A stretch of DNA of 64,000 bases from DASQPR01 sp963836775 (GCA_963836775.1 CAWIKR010000003.1:1054001-1118000); one strand, 5' to 3'. Counted from the stretch's first letter, positions 26,345-34,792 are shown. Numbers and translations: made by a program. The notes: generated by a model not told the origin, from the sequence alone.

Positions 26345-26611
26345 GTGCGGGTCAAGCCCGGATCATCGCGCACGCGTGTCGGTGGCAGCTATGCCGGGCC
26401 GCTCGGCGATGCGCTGGTTGTCGCGGTGACCGCCCGGCCCGTGGACGGCGCCGCGACCGCTGCCGCTATGACGGCGGTGGCCGAGGCGCTCGGGATCCGG
26501 CCGCGTCAGATTCGTCTCGGATCTGGACATACAAGCCGCGACAAGCTACTAATTGTCGATGAACCACCGCCGGACTTCATGCTCCGCGTGGAAAAGCTGC
26601 GGTCGTCCTGA
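26345..26611 (+). CDS. DUF167 (YggU) family protein
   Basis: This is a small basic protein of the YggU/DUF167 family, whose function is unknown; the gene often lies near yggT and divIVA. Recognised features are VRVKPGSSRTRVGGSYAG at the start, ALVVAVTARPVDGAA, and GSGHTSRDKLLIVD near the end. The annotated GTG 26345 may be too short: TTG 26308 overlaps the upstream stop codon and would give TDADGRS before VTLAVRVKPG if one surplus base is removed near 26330. Given the other indels here, that longer form is plausible. Length is 88 residues from GTG 26345. Confidence 0.8.
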   Translation: MRVKPGSSRTRVGGSYAGPLGDALVVAVTARPVDGAATAAAMTAVAEALGIRPRQIRLGSGHTSRDKLLIVDEPPPDFMLRVEKLRSS

Positions 26612-26865
26612 AATCGCTGCGCGCAATGCGGAACTAGCGTAAAATCACAAAATCTATGGTTCACGGCATTCGTGCTGATAGATGATTGTTTGCGAATTCA
26701 TTGCGCATCTGACCAGGCAAATGATGCGAGCATCGTACGCATTGTGCCCGAATTCTGGTTAGATCGTGTGGCGTGTTTGTCGGACGCCTGTAGGTTCCGT
26801 ATTCTTGCCACCCTCTGGAGTGTGCGGCAACCTGCCGTGCGCCCGTTTTGTTATTGGGGGACGCC

Positions 26866-28095
26866 ATGGCCGAGCGCGCTGGTGTCGCGAAGAAGGGCAC
26901 ACCGAAGGCAGCCACGCCTCCGGCGCAGGCACGCGCCGGCAAGTCCAAGTCCGTGCCGGCCACATCGGCGGCCGGAACGACGGTCAGGGCCGGAACGACG
27001 GTCGCGGCCCGGGCCACGGCAACCAGACCGGCATCGGTCACCAGCACCGTCAAGACGCAGACCCCCAGTGCGTCGCGCAGCACCGCAGCGGCCAAGTCGA
27101 CTCCGGCGAAGCCGGCTGCCGCAAAGACCAGCACCGCAGGCAAAAACTCGGCGACCAAGGCGACATCCGCGAAGTCGGTGAAGGCGGCCGACAAGACCTC
27201 CACTTCCGCCCGGACCTCGTCCGCCAAGGCCACGACCGCCGCCCGAACGGCAGCGTCGACGAGTGCTCCCGCGGCCAAGACGGCGAAATCGACGACTCCG
27301 GCCAAGGCGGCGAAGTCGGCAGCCAAGACAGTGACGAAGTCCGCGGCGAAGGCGCCGGCACCGAGCAAGAACACCGGAACGAAACCGCCGGCGCCGCGAA
27401 AGTCGGTGCCCGAGGAGTCGCCGGCAAAGAAAGCGACCGCCCGCAAAACCGCCGCGACATCCGAGGCGAAGGCGCCTAGCGTGGCGAAATCGACTGCGGC
27501 GTCGAAAGCCGCCGCATCCGTCTCCGGAGAAACCCCCCCGAAATCCGCTGCCGGAAACCGCACAACCAAAACCGGAACTAGCGCCGCGCCGCGCGCGGAC
27601 AAGGGAGCGACAATGGCGAAGCCATCCGAGACAGAAGCCGGCGCCGCGACGGCGACCGCGCCGCGCGTGCCGGCCTCGAAGTCGGTCAGGACTACCGCGA
27701 CGAAGGCCGCCAAGGCCGCGCCGCGGGCGGCACGCAGTGCCGCCGAAACCGAGAAGATCCGGGTGGCGCTCTCCGAGCGGCTGGCCGAGTTGCGCGAAGA
27801 ATATGACTCGACCGTGTCCGAAATCACCGAACTGCAGCGCGACCGGCTGACCGACTCGGCCGGTGACGACCAGGCCGACACCGGCACCAAGACCTTCGAG
27901 CGCGAGCAGGAGATCACCCTGGCCAACGCCATGCTGGAGCGGGTGACGCAGGTGGAGCGCGCGCTCGAGCGGCTGGCCGAGGGCAACTACGGCTGGTGCG
28001 AGAAGTGCGGCAATCCGATTCCGGTCGAGCGGCTGGCGGCCTTCCCGTCGGCTACCCTCTGCGTGACGTGTAAGCAACTCGAGGAGCGGCGTTAG
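26866..28095 (+). CDS. TraR/DksA-type zinc-finger protein with long histone-H1-like N-terminus
   Basis: The last 110 residues form a DksA/TraR-like domain: a coiled-coil hairpin (VALSERLAELREEYDSTVSE ... ERALERLAEG) and a four-cysteine zinc finger in CEKCGNPIPVERL and LCVTCKQLEERR. Such proteins bind the RNA polymerase secondary channel. The first 290 residues are almost only Ala, Lys, Thr, Ser and Pro with many AAK/TAAK repeats, like histone-H1-type tails that bind DNA. ATG 26866 follows TTGGGGG, while an upstream TTG at 26848 is less likely. The preceding 254-bp spacer is AT-rich for this genome. DNA- or RNA-binding by the tail is inference. Confidence 0.82.
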   Translation: MAERAGVAKKGTPKAATPPAQARAGKSKSVPATSAAGTTVRAGTTVAARATATRPASVTSTVKTQTPSASRSTAAAKSTPAKPAAAKTSTAGKNSATKATSAKSVKAADKTSTSARTSSAKATTAARTAASTSAPAAKTAKSTTPAKAAKSAAKTVTKSAAKAPAPSKNTGTKPPAPRKSVPEESPAKKATARKTAATSEAKAPSVAKSTAASKAAASVSGETPPKSAAGNRTTKTGTSAAPRADKGATMAKPSETEAGAATATAPRVPASKSVRTTATKAAKAAPRAARSAAETEKIRVALSERLAELREEYDSTVSEITELQRDRLTDSAGDDQADTGTKTFEREQEITLANAMLERVTQVERALERLAEGNYGWCEKCGNPIPVERLAAFPSATLCVTCKQLEERR

Positions 28096-28230
28096 GCCGG
28101 GCCTGACGCCGACCCGGGCCGTGCTGCCGGAATCGGCGAGCGCGGTCCGGGGCCTCGACTCCGGTCGCGGCGGGTCCGCGCCGGATGCGGTCGCGCGCCC
28201 TGACGGAGCGTGACCCGGGTGAGAGGGACG

Positions 28231-28950
28231 ATGGTGACGGACTTGGCCACCGAACCGGCCGGTACGGCGGATCAGACAGCCGCCGGTGGGGCACCGCCGA
28301 CCAAGGCGATCGCGCACCGCACCGCGCTGATCATCTTCGGCGTGGTGGCCGTCGTGGTGATCGTCCTGGATCTGATCACCAAGCAGCTTGTGGTCGCGCA
28401 CCTCACCGAGGGTGAGCCGAAACGGCTCCTCGGTGGAGCCGTCTATCTCTCGCTGACCCGCAACGGCGGGGCGGCATTCAGCATGGGCACCAGCGTCACC
28501 TGGGTGTTCCCGCTGATCAGCCTGGTCGTCGTCGGCTGGATCATCTGGATGACGACGAAGCTTCGGTCGCTGCCGTGGGCCATCGCGTTGGGCTTGGTGC
28601 TCGGCGGAGCACTCGGCAACGTCGGCGACCGGGTGTTCCGGGCGCCCGGGGTGCTGCGCGGCCACGTCGTCGACTTCATCAGCCTGCTCTCGCCCTACGG
28701 CACCAACTTCGCCATCTTCAACGTCGCCGACATGGCACTGACCTTCGGCGTCTGCCTGGCGGTCCTGCTGGAATTGCTGGGCCGGCATCGGGACGGCCGG
28801 ATCATCAAGGATCACCCGCGCGCGGCCGCCGGTTCACCGGCACCCGCCGGCTCCGCCACATCGGCCGGCTCCTCGTCACCCGCCGGCTCCGCCACCCCGG
28901 CCGGCTCCTCGTCACCCGCCGGTGACGACGGATCTGACGACGCCTCGTGA
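28231..28950 (+). CDS. lspA: Lipoprotein signal peptidase LspA with repeat-encoded tail
   Basis: This is signal peptidase II, the aspartyl membrane protease that cleaves prolipoproteins after lipidation. Four transmembrane helices are visible. The catalytic motifs are GGALGNVGDRVFR with the first Asp and FNVADMALTFG with the second, flanked by GHVVDFISL. The N-terminal 30 residues are a polar extension. After the last helix the C-terminus is a 40-residue Ala/Gly/Ser/Pro tail made of three 12-residue units encoded by the same 36-bp repeat as in murF. ATG 28231 follows GAGAGGG; GTG 28210 is possible. The stop overlaps the next GTG (GTGA). Confidence 0.93.
   Translation: MVTDLATEPAGTADQTAAGGAPPTKAIAHRTALIIFGVVAVVVIVLDLITKQLVVAHLTEGEPKRLLGGAVYLSLTRNGGAAFSMGTSVTWVFPLISLVVVGWIIWMTTKLRSLPWAIALGLVLGGALGNVGDRVFRAPGVLRGHVVDFISLLSPYGTNFAIFNVADMALTFGVCLAVLLELLGRHRDGRIIKDHPRAAAGSPAPAGSATSAGSSSPAGSATPAGSSSPAGDDGSDDAS
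28828..28923 (+). repeat. Three 36-bp-period repeat units in the lspA 3' end
   Basis: The units lie at 28828-28851 (degenerate), 28864-28887 and 28900-28923, each a 24-bp core beginning GCCGGCTCCTC (in the two good copies) and ending CACCCGCCGG. Core and period are the same as the murF repeat 15 kb away, and the core is inverted within rsmH. The first copy differs from the others at several positions. Confidence 0.85.
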
Positions 28951-29882
28951 GCGGCGAGCATCGGTCGCTTCCGGTTCCGGACGGCCTCGACGGGATGCGC
29001 CTGGACCAGGCGGTCTCCCGGTTGTTCGGGTTGTCCCGGACAGCGGCCGCGGCCCTGGTGGCCGCCGGTGACGTCCTGATCGACGGGCAGCCCCAGACCA
29101 AGTCGGAGAAGGTCACCGGCGGTAGCTGGCTGGAGGTGACGCTGCCCCCGGCGCCCGGGGCAGTGACCGAGATCGAGCCGGTCACCGTCGAAGGACTCCG
29201 AGTGATCTACAGCGACGACGACTTCGTCGTGGTGGACAAGCCGGTCGGTGTCGCGGCGCACCCGAGCCCGGGCTGGACCGGCCCGACCGTGCTGTCCGGC
29301 CTGGCCGCGCTCGGCCAGACCGTCGCCACCAGTGGCGCCGCCGAGCGGCAGGGCATCGTGCACCGTCTGGACGTCGGCACCACTGGGATCATGGTGGTCG
29401 CCAAGAGCGAGATGGCCTACAGCGCACTCAAGCGGGCATTCAAGGAACGCGAGGTGGACAAGCGCTACCACGCGGTGGTGCAGGGGCACCTGGACCCGTT
29501 GCGGGGGACTGTCGACGCACCTATCGACCGGCACCCCACGCAGGACTACAAATGGGCTGTGGTCTCCGGTGGCAAGCCCAGCGTCACGCACTACGACACG
29601 ATCGAGGCGTTCCCCGCCGCGAGCCTGGTGGACGTGCGACTGGAGACCGGGCGTACGCATCAGATCCGGGTGCACTTCTCGGCGCTGCGGCACCCGTGCG
29701 TCGGAGACCTCACCTACGGCGCCGACCCCACCCTGGCCGCCCGAGCCCAGCTGCACCGGCAGTGGCTACACGCCCGCCAGCTCACCTTCCAGCACCCGCG
29801 GACGCACGAGGACGTGACGTTCACCAGCCCGTACCCCGAAGACCTGGCCAACGCCCTGACGATTCTGCGCGGGGCCGGATAG
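28947..29882 (+). CDS. RluA-family 23S rRNA pseudouridine synthase
   Basis: This enzyme isomerises uridine to pseudouridine in rRNA, like RluD. An N-terminal S4-type RNA-binding domain (MRLDQAVSRLFGLSRTAAAA ... DVLIDG) is followed by the catalytic domain with GIVHRLDVGTTGIMVVAKS (catalytic Asp in HRLD), YHAVVQGH and LETGRTHQIRVHF. At 311 residues it has normal length. The GTG start overlaps the lspA stop; lspA-rluD pairs are common in actinobacteria. The precise target uridines cannot be read from sequence. Confidence 0.93.
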   Translation: MSGEHRSLPVPDGLDGMRLDQAVSRLFGLSRTAAAALVAAGDVLIDGQPQTKSEKVTGGSWLEVTLPPAPGAVTEIEPVTVEGLRVIYSDDDFVVVDKPVGVAAHPSPGWTGPTVLSGLAALGQTVATSGAAERQGIVHRLDVGTTGIMVVAKSEMAYSALKRAFKEREVDKRYHAVVQGHLDPLRGTVDAPIDRHPTQDYKWAVVSGGKPSVTHYDTIEAFPAASLVDVRLETGRTHQIRVHFSALRHPCVGDLTYGADPTLAARAQLHRQWLHARQLTFQHPRTHEDVTFTSPYPEDLANALTILRGAG

Positions 29883-29888
29883 GAACCA

Positions 29889-30779
29889 ATGCGTACCCCT
29901 CGGATGCTTCGCCGCATCGATCAGCGCATTCTGCCGCCGATCGGGCGGGCGCTGTCGCTGGTGCTGGCCGGCCGTGCCGGCAAGCGCCGGATCAGCTGGG
30001 GAGCCCGGCGGGTGCGGTGGGTGATGGTCACCGCCTCGGCGCTGTCGGTGGCCGTGGTCCTGGTGACGGTCTACGCTGCCACCCGATCGCCGAGGGAGTC
30101 CCGGACGGCGACCGTTCCGGCGGTCCGGATCGGCGTGACCTCTGGCGAGTCGATCGCCGACTACGTTGCCCGCGCCCAGTCCGATCTCTCGACGCAGATC
30201 CAAGCCCACCCGGCCGGTGACGGCGTCCGGATCGTCGCACTGGTCAGTTTCTCCCGATACGTCACCGCCGCACAGGTGCCGGCCTTGATCGCCGGCGCCC
30301 AAGCGGTCCGGGCCTTCACCCACGTGAATCTTCCCGATGCCACCACGAAGGTGCACGACGTTCCGGCCCAAACGCTTCCCGGCGATATCGAGAACGCGAT
30401 GAGGCACCAGGCTGGAGAAATCGCCAAACAGGCGCGCAACGATTCCGACTACGCCGCGGCCACGGTGCCGGACACGGACGAGCGGAAGCGGCTCAGGTCG
30501 CAATATCTCGCCCAGTCGTCGGCCGAGGCCACCGAGGCGGGTGCCTATCACTCGCTGTGTGCTTGCGTGTTCGCCGTGGTCGTCGTCGCCACTCCGGCGG
30601 ACCTGGCCACCATGGCCGATCGGCGCGGCATCCGGGTAATCGACCCGGCGCCGTCGCTGACCGCGGTGCAGAGCCCGCAGAACGCCATCTTCGCTCCGCC
30701 CCGGCCGGAAGAACAGGTGATCGCCGACGCGCTGGACGGCGCCGCGGCTAGTGACGTCGGCGCTGGCGGCACCGACTAG
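29889..30779 (+). CDS. Unrecognised single-pass membrane protein
   Basis: No family is recognised. It has a basic N-terminus, one transmembrane helix (about residues 44-64, WVMVTASALSVAVVLVTVYA) and an extracytoplasmic domain of about 230 residues with alternating hydrophobic strands (VRIVALVSFSRYVTAAQVPA, FAVVVVATPADLATMA) and a Pro-rich end. Two close cysteines (SLCACVFAV) lie near residue 220. It starts 7 bp after the pseudouridine synthase with AGGAACCA upstream, so it is probably co-transcribed with lspA and rluD. It is followed by a ParA/MinD-like ATPase gene after 171 bp. Confidence 0.7.
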   Translation: MRTPRMLRRIDQRILPPIGRALSLVLAGRAGKRRISWGARRVRWVMVTASALSVAVVLVTVYAATRSPRESRTATVPAVRIGVTSGESIADYVARAQSDLSTQIQAHPAGDGVRIVALVSFSRYVTAAQVPALIAGAQAVRAFTHVNLPDATTKVHDVPAQTLPGDIENAMRHQAGEIAKQARNDSDYAAATVPDTDERKRLRSQYLAQSSAEATEAGAYHSLCACVFAVVVVATPADLATMADRRGIRVIDPAPSLTAVQSPQNAIFAPPRPEEQVIADALDGAAASDVGAGGTD

Positions 30780-30950
30780 CCACGGCCGCCGGTAGCCGGT
30801 CGGCACCGTCGTCCGTTGAACATCGCAGACACCGGCTCATCGTGGACGGGCACCGCACCGCTGGTCGCCAGGGCGTGCCAGGCCGTACCCTGTGGGTCGG
30901 CGTATGTGGTTTTCGTTACCGGATTACCGCAGGTGGACAGGAGGGCGAGC

Positions 30951-32213
30951 GTGGAACGCACCGAGGCTTGGAACCAATCCGAGCCAACGGGACGATGGCG
31001 CTCCCTGCTCGGCCGAGCCCGGTCCGGTTTTGCTCATTCGGATTCTGCGGATTCAGACTTCGCCCACCTGGGCGAGGGAGTCCCGGCCGAGGACGACGAG
31101 GAGTTCCTCATGCCGATGACTCCGCAGGCGGACGCCTCCCACGGCGCCGCGGCGCCCCACCAGCGCCCGGTCCACGACCCGGCGCAGTCCGGGACGTATC
31201 GCGGTGCCGCGGGACCCGGTGCCGCTGCGCGCGCCGGAGCGCCGCAGCCCGGCACGCAATATTCCGGGACGACCTACGGCGGCACCTACGCGCCGACCGC
31301 TCCGCCCTACATTCCGCCGGCACCGGTCGCTCCCAGCCAGCCGGCGCCGCCGCAGCCCGGGTCGTCCGGCCGGTTCGAGTGGCGGTCCGGCCAGGCGCCG
31401 AACCAGAATGTCGATCGGCTGGTCGGCAGCCTTCGCGGTGACCTCGGCGGGCCGAAGGTGATCGCATTCGCGAACCCGAAGGGCGGCGTTCACAAGACCA
31501 CCGCCACCGTGCTGGCGGCGGCCACCATCGGCGGTGTCCGCGGCCGGGGGGTGCTCGCCTGGGACGACAACGAGCTGCGCGGCACGCTGGGGCTTCGAGC
31601 CGGCTCGGCCCGGCACGCGCGCACCATCCGGCACCTGATCAAGGATCTCGCGATGGTCGAGGCGACCCCGGCCAACGAGCTCGGCGAGATCATCGACGAT
31701 TATCTGCGGCACGCCTCCGACGGCTCCTACGACGTGCTGGCCGGCGAGGAGACCCCGAATTTCGCCGCGAAGCTCGATCAATACACAGTTCGCCGGGTGA
31801 TCGAGCTGCTCCGCCGCACTCACGACGTGATCTGCATCGACACCGGCAACAACGTGGAGAGCCCGAACTGGAAGACGGTGCTCCAGATGGCCGACCAGCT
31901 GGTCGTCACGTCGGTGCCGCGGGAGGACGCGGCGTTCACCGCCGACTGGATGCTGGATCTGCTCAACGCGACCGGCATGGAAGAGCTGGCAGCGAACGCG
32001 GTCACACTGCTGTCCTGCCCGACACCGAATCCGTCGTCGATGCTTCGCGATCTTGCCGAGCACTTCGCCACCCGGACCCGCGCGGTCGCGGTGGTGCCCT
32101 ACGACCCGATGCTCGAGTCCGGCTCGTCGATCGATCATGAGATGCTCGCCCCCGCGACCCGCCGAGCCTGGCTGGACGCGGCCGCGGTGATGCTGCAGCC
32201 ATTCCTGCGCTGA
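30951..32213 (+). CDS. ParA/MinD-like ATPase with variant Walker A motif
   Basis: This is a P-loop ATPase of the ParA/MinD superfamily, which positions cargo such as DNA or membrane complexes. GTG 30951 follows AGGAGGGCGAG. The first 160 residues are acidic then Pro/Ala/Gly-rich and probably disordered. The ATPase begins VIAFANPKGGVHKTTATVLA: the usual KGGVGKTT has His in place of Gly. Walker A' and later motifs (LAWDDNELRGTLG, HDVICIDTGNN, VVTSVPREDAAF) are present. No ParB-like partner gene is adjacent. A four-helix membrane protein follows, so a membrane-linked role is possible but unproven. Confidence 0.8.
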   Translation: MERTEAWNQSEPTGRWRSLLGRARSGFAHSDSADSDFAHLGEGVPAEDDEEFLMPMTPQADASHGAAAPHQRPVHDPAQSGTYRGAAGPGAAARAGAPQPGTQYSGTTYGGTYAPTAPPYIPPAPVAPSQPAPPQPGSSGRFEWRSGQAPNQNVDRLVGSLRGDLGGPKVIAFANPKGGVHKTTATVLAAATIGGVRGRGVLAWDDNELRGTLGLRAGSARHARTIRHLIKDLAMVEATPANELGEIIDDYLRHASDGSYDVLAGEETPNFAAKLDQYTVRRVIELLRRTHDVICIDTGNNVESPNWKTVLQMADQLVVTSVPREDAAFTADWMLDLLNATGMEELAANAVTLLSCPTPNPSSMLRDLAEHFATRTRAVAVVPYDPMLESGSSIDHEMLAPATRRAWLDAAAVMLQPFLR

Positions 32214-32278
32214 TCACCGAGCGCCCCGCCAGTCCGCCCCGGTCGTGGGCGCACAGCCGACCATGTGAGGATCATCGG

Positions 32279-33199
32279 ATGAGCACGGACTCGCCACGCG
32301 CGGGTGACCAGGACGCGTCCACCCCGGATCCGCAGGCGTCGCCGTCCCACCCGGGCGCGGCTACCGGCGCGGCCAGCACCGAGGGCGCCGCGCACGGCAC
32401 TCAGGGCGCGGCGCACAACGGCGAGGGCGCGGCGCACGAAGGCGAGGGCGCGGCGCACAACGGCGAGGGCGCGGCGCACGACGGCGGCGTGGCGGGCGTC
32501 CGTGGCCCCGCGAACCCTGAGGGCGCCGTCAGTGCGTACTCACCGGAGTCCGGCCCGTACGCCGTTCCGACCGATCCGGCGGCCTATTACCAGGCTCGCT
32601 GGGGTCTGATCGCGGACGCCGAGCCGCCGGTACCCGTGGATCGGCCGAGCTGGGGCCGGACGGCGCTGGTGGCGTTGGCCACCGCGGTGGTGATCGCGGC
32701 GCTCGGCTTCCCGCTGGCCCGGTTGTGGTATGCGGTCTCACCCAAGCTCACCATCCAGGCCAGTGGCGGCGCGTTCTACTACACCGACATCTACGGCTCG
32801 CAGTGGGCGGCCTGGGAGAGCCTCTACGTGGTGATCTCGGTGGCGACCGGCATCCTGGTCGCGATCCTGTCGTGGATCCTGCTGCGCCGGTTCCGCGGTC
32901 CGCTGATGGCGGTGGCGCTGGCCCTCGGCTGCGGATTGTCCGGCTGGATCATCTGGCGCAGCGGCCGGGCCATCGGCCGGGCCAAGGTGATCGAGGAGAT
33001 CAAGCATCCGAAGGACGGCGCCGTCATCACCACGCCGATCGACCTGCGGATCCAGCGCAACGGCCTGTGGCACGGCTTCCTGCCGTGGATCGGTGGCAAC
33101 CTGACCTACATGGCAATCGCGGCGTTGCTCACCTACTGCCTGATCGCCGGCTTCAGCCTTCGGGGCGACCTCAACATCGGCCGCAACCGTCCGGCCTAG
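32279..33199 (+). CDS. Four-helix membrane protein with repeat-rich N-terminus
   Basis: The N-terminal 115 residues are low-complexity and include five 7-residue units of the type GAAHNGE, encoded by a 21-bp tandem repeat. Four transmembrane helices follow (about residues 128-150, 180-203, 210-232 and 275-297), with a periplasmic loop after the first helix. The layout resembles the DUF2567-type actinobacterial membrane proteins, but this match is weak. ATG 32279 follows TGAGGATCATCGG. Its stop overlaps the convergent phosphatase gene by 3 bp. It is probably expressed with the upstream ParA-like gene (65-bp gap). Confidence 0.65.
   Translation: MSTDSPRAGDQDASTPDPQASPSHPGAATGAASTEGAAHGTQGAAHNGEGAAHEGEGAAHNGEGAAHDGGVAGVRGPANPEGAVSAYSPESGPYAVPTDPAAYYQARWGLIADAEPPVPVDRPSWGRTALVALATAVVIAALGFPLARLWYAVSPKLTIQASGGAFYYTDIYGSQWAAWESLYVVISVATGILVAILSWILLRRFRGPLMAVALALGCGLSGWIIWRSGRAIGRAKVIEEIKHPKDGAVITTPIDLRIQRNGLWHGFLPWIGGNLTYMAIAALLTYCLIAGFSLRGDLNIGRNRPA
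32384..32488 (+). repeat. 21-bp tandem repeat, five units, in coding sequence
   Basis: Five units based on GGCGCGGCGCACAACGGCGA(G) encode GAAHGTQ, GAAHNGE, GAAHEGE, GAAHNGE and GAAHDGG in the cytoplasmic N-terminus of the membrane protein at 32279-33199. Two units are identical, pointing to recent slippage. Confidence 0.8.
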
Positions 33200-33798
33200 C
33201 TCCAGCCATCCGATCGCCACTGACGGCCGGAGCGGGTCAGCCGGAACGGTGTCGCGTGCGGCAGTGGCCGGCCCCAGATCGACAGGTCCGGGCAGAGCGC
33301 CGCGATCGCCGCGGTCAGGCTGACGACATGCGCGACGACCAGAACGAGATCGCCGCGGTGCCGGTCCGCGATCGCCGCCAGCGCGGCCATCGCGCGATCC
33401 CGGACCGCGATGCCGTCCTCGCCGTCGGCGATCGCCGCCGACCAGTCCCGGTCCACGACCCACGATCGCACCACCTCGGCGGTACGCGCCCGGGTGGCGT
33501 CGTCGGTGGCCCCCTCTCGACTACCGAGATGCCACTCGGCCAGACCGGGCATCTCGATTACCGGTATGCCCCGAGCTTCGGCGCACGGCGTGGCGGTCTG
33601 CACGGCGCGCACTGCCGGGCTCGCGTACACGGCGGTGATCGGTTCGGCGGCCAGCGCGTCCCGTAGGCGTACCGCCTGATCATGACCGCGGGCGGTGAGC
33701 CCGGCCTCGGGCAATGCGCCGGCGGCGCCGCGGATGACGTTCTCCGACTCGCCATGCCGCACGCAAAGGAACCGAGTGGTCTGATCGACGGTCGTCAC
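33196..33798 (-). CDS. Histidine phosphatase family protein
   Basis: This is a phosphoglycerate-mutase-like phosphatase of the branch 2-His fold. The catalytic RHG motif is in FLCVRHGESENVIRG (about residue 10), LTARGHDQAVRLRDAL and VYASPAVRAVQTA follow, the acid-base Glu region is LAEWHLGS, and the second catalytic His is in LVLVVAHVVSLTAA. GTG 33798 is preceded by TAGCGT 8 nt upstream, consistent with a leaderless transcript. At 200 residues it has normal length. The substrate is unknown. It converges on and overlaps the stop of the membrane-protein gene at 33199. Confidence 0.9.
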   Translation of the reverse strand: MTTVDQTTRFLCVRHGESENVIRGAAGALPEAGLTARGHDQAVRLRDALAAEPITAVYASPAVRAVQTATPCAEARGIPVIEMPGLAEWHLGSREGATDDATRARTAEVVRSWVVDRDWSAAIADGEDGIAVRDRAMAALAAIADRHRGDLVLVVAHVVSLTAAIAALCPDLSIWGRPLPHATPFRLTRSGRQWRSDGWS

Positions 33799-33861
33799 GA
33801 CCGGACACGCTACGCGGAAACCGGTGGCACCGGCACGCCGCCACCGGGCAGGATCGGCGTC

Positions 33862-34419
33862 ATGCCCGAGCTGACCTTCGCCGACAAGCCGACCCTGGTC
33901 GGAGACCGGGTGATCCTCCGACCGGTGACCGAGGATGACGTGGACGGGCTGATCGAGCTGATCCACGACCCTGAGGTGATGCGCCTGACCGGCTCGCACC
34001 CGCGTCCGGTCGATGACGAGCGGGAGTTTCTGCGGCAGTGGTATGCCACTCGCGCCGACCACGACGATCGGCTGGACCTGGCGATCGTGGATCGGGGCAC
34101 CGGCGAATACGTCGGTGAGGTGGTCCTCAAGGATCTGGACCCGGACAACCGATCGTGCGGATTCCGGATCGCGCTGTCGGCGGCCCGGCACTTGGGCAAG
34201 GGGTACGGCGGCGAGGCCACCCGGATGGTGCTGGCGCATGCTTTCGGACTCGGCGTGCACCGGATCGGACTGGAGGTCTACGACTTCAATCCGCGGGCAC
34301 GCCACGTCTACGAGTCGGCCGGATTCGTCCACGAAGGCACGCTGCGGGACGCGCTGCTGTGGGACGGCGTCTGGGTGGACGCTCACGTGATGGCCGTGCT
34401 GGCGCCGGACGCGTCGTAG
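33862..34419 (+). CDS. GNAT family N-acetyltransferase
   Basis: This is a RimJ/RimL-like acetyltransferase of 185 residues. The N-terminus VILRPVTEDDVDGLIEL and the acetyl-CoA-binding segment RHLGKGYGGEATRMVLAHAF are clear, followed by RIGLEVYDFNPRARHVYESA and GFVHEGTLRDALLWDGVWVD, the usual end of the fold. ATG 33862 is chosen over an upstream in-frame start because the conserved fold begins right after it and GGCAGGATCGG lies upstream. It is divergent from the phosphatase gene. The acceptor is unknown. Confidence 0.88.
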   Translation: MPELTFADKPTLVGDRVILRPVTEDDVDGLIELIHDPEVMRLTGSHPRPVDDEREFLRQWYATRADHDDRLDLAIVDRGTGEYVGEVVLKDLDPDNRSCGFRIALSAARHLGKGYGGEATRMVLAHAFGLGVHRIGLEVYDFNPRARHVYESAGFVHEGTLRDALLWDGVWVDAHVMAVLAPDAS

Positions 34420-34444
34420 CGGACGACGGTTCGCGGCGGGCGGG

Positions 34445-34792
34445 TTATCCGCGACCGGCCGGCACGCTGCCCCGCGCGATCGCCTCGTCAATCTGCGCCC
34501 GGAGCTTGCCCTTCGGCTGAGCACCGACCACCTGCGAGACCCGCTCCCCGTGGTGGAACATCACCAGGGTGGGCATCGACATGACGCCATAGGCCCGAAC
34601 CGTTTCCGGATTCACATCACTGTCGATTTTGACGATCCGGGCTCGTCCCGCGTATTCGGCGGCGAGCTCGTCGAGCACCGGCGCGATCCGGTGGCACGGC
34701 GGGCACCACTCGGCCCAGAAGTCGACCAGCACCGGCAGGTCGCTGTTCAGCACCTCGGCTGCGAACGTGGCATCGGTGACGGCTGCGGTCAT
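34445..34792 (-). CDS. Thioredoxin with WCPPC active site
   Basis: This is a thiol-disulfide oxidoreductase of 115 residues. LVDFWAEWCPPCHRIAPVLD carries the active site, and SMPTLVMFHHGE is the cis-proline loop. The dipeptide between the cysteines is Pro-Pro rather than the Gly-Pro of most thioredoxins, which would alter redox potential (inference from known CXXC variants). Its ATG overlaps the stop of a merR gene by 4 bp, so it forms the second cistron of a regulated operon. Confidence 0.9.
   Translation of the reverse strand: MTAAVTDATFAAEVLNSDLPVLVDFWAEWCPPCHRIAPVLDELAAEYAGRARIVKIDSDVNPETVRAYGVMSMPTLVMFHHGERVSQVVGAQPKGKLRAQIDEAIARGSVPAGRG

Noticed and set aside
26851..28815. A 654-codon minus-strand open frame across the DksA-like gene and lspA
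   Set aside because: It is a low-complexity Arg/Gly-rich shadow of the Ala/Lys repeat region; the plus-strand proteins have recognised domains.
33196..34524. A 442-codon minus-strand protein including the histidine phosphatase
   Set aside because: The first 240 codons are antisense to a clear GNAT gene. The phosphatase fold begins right after GTG 33798.
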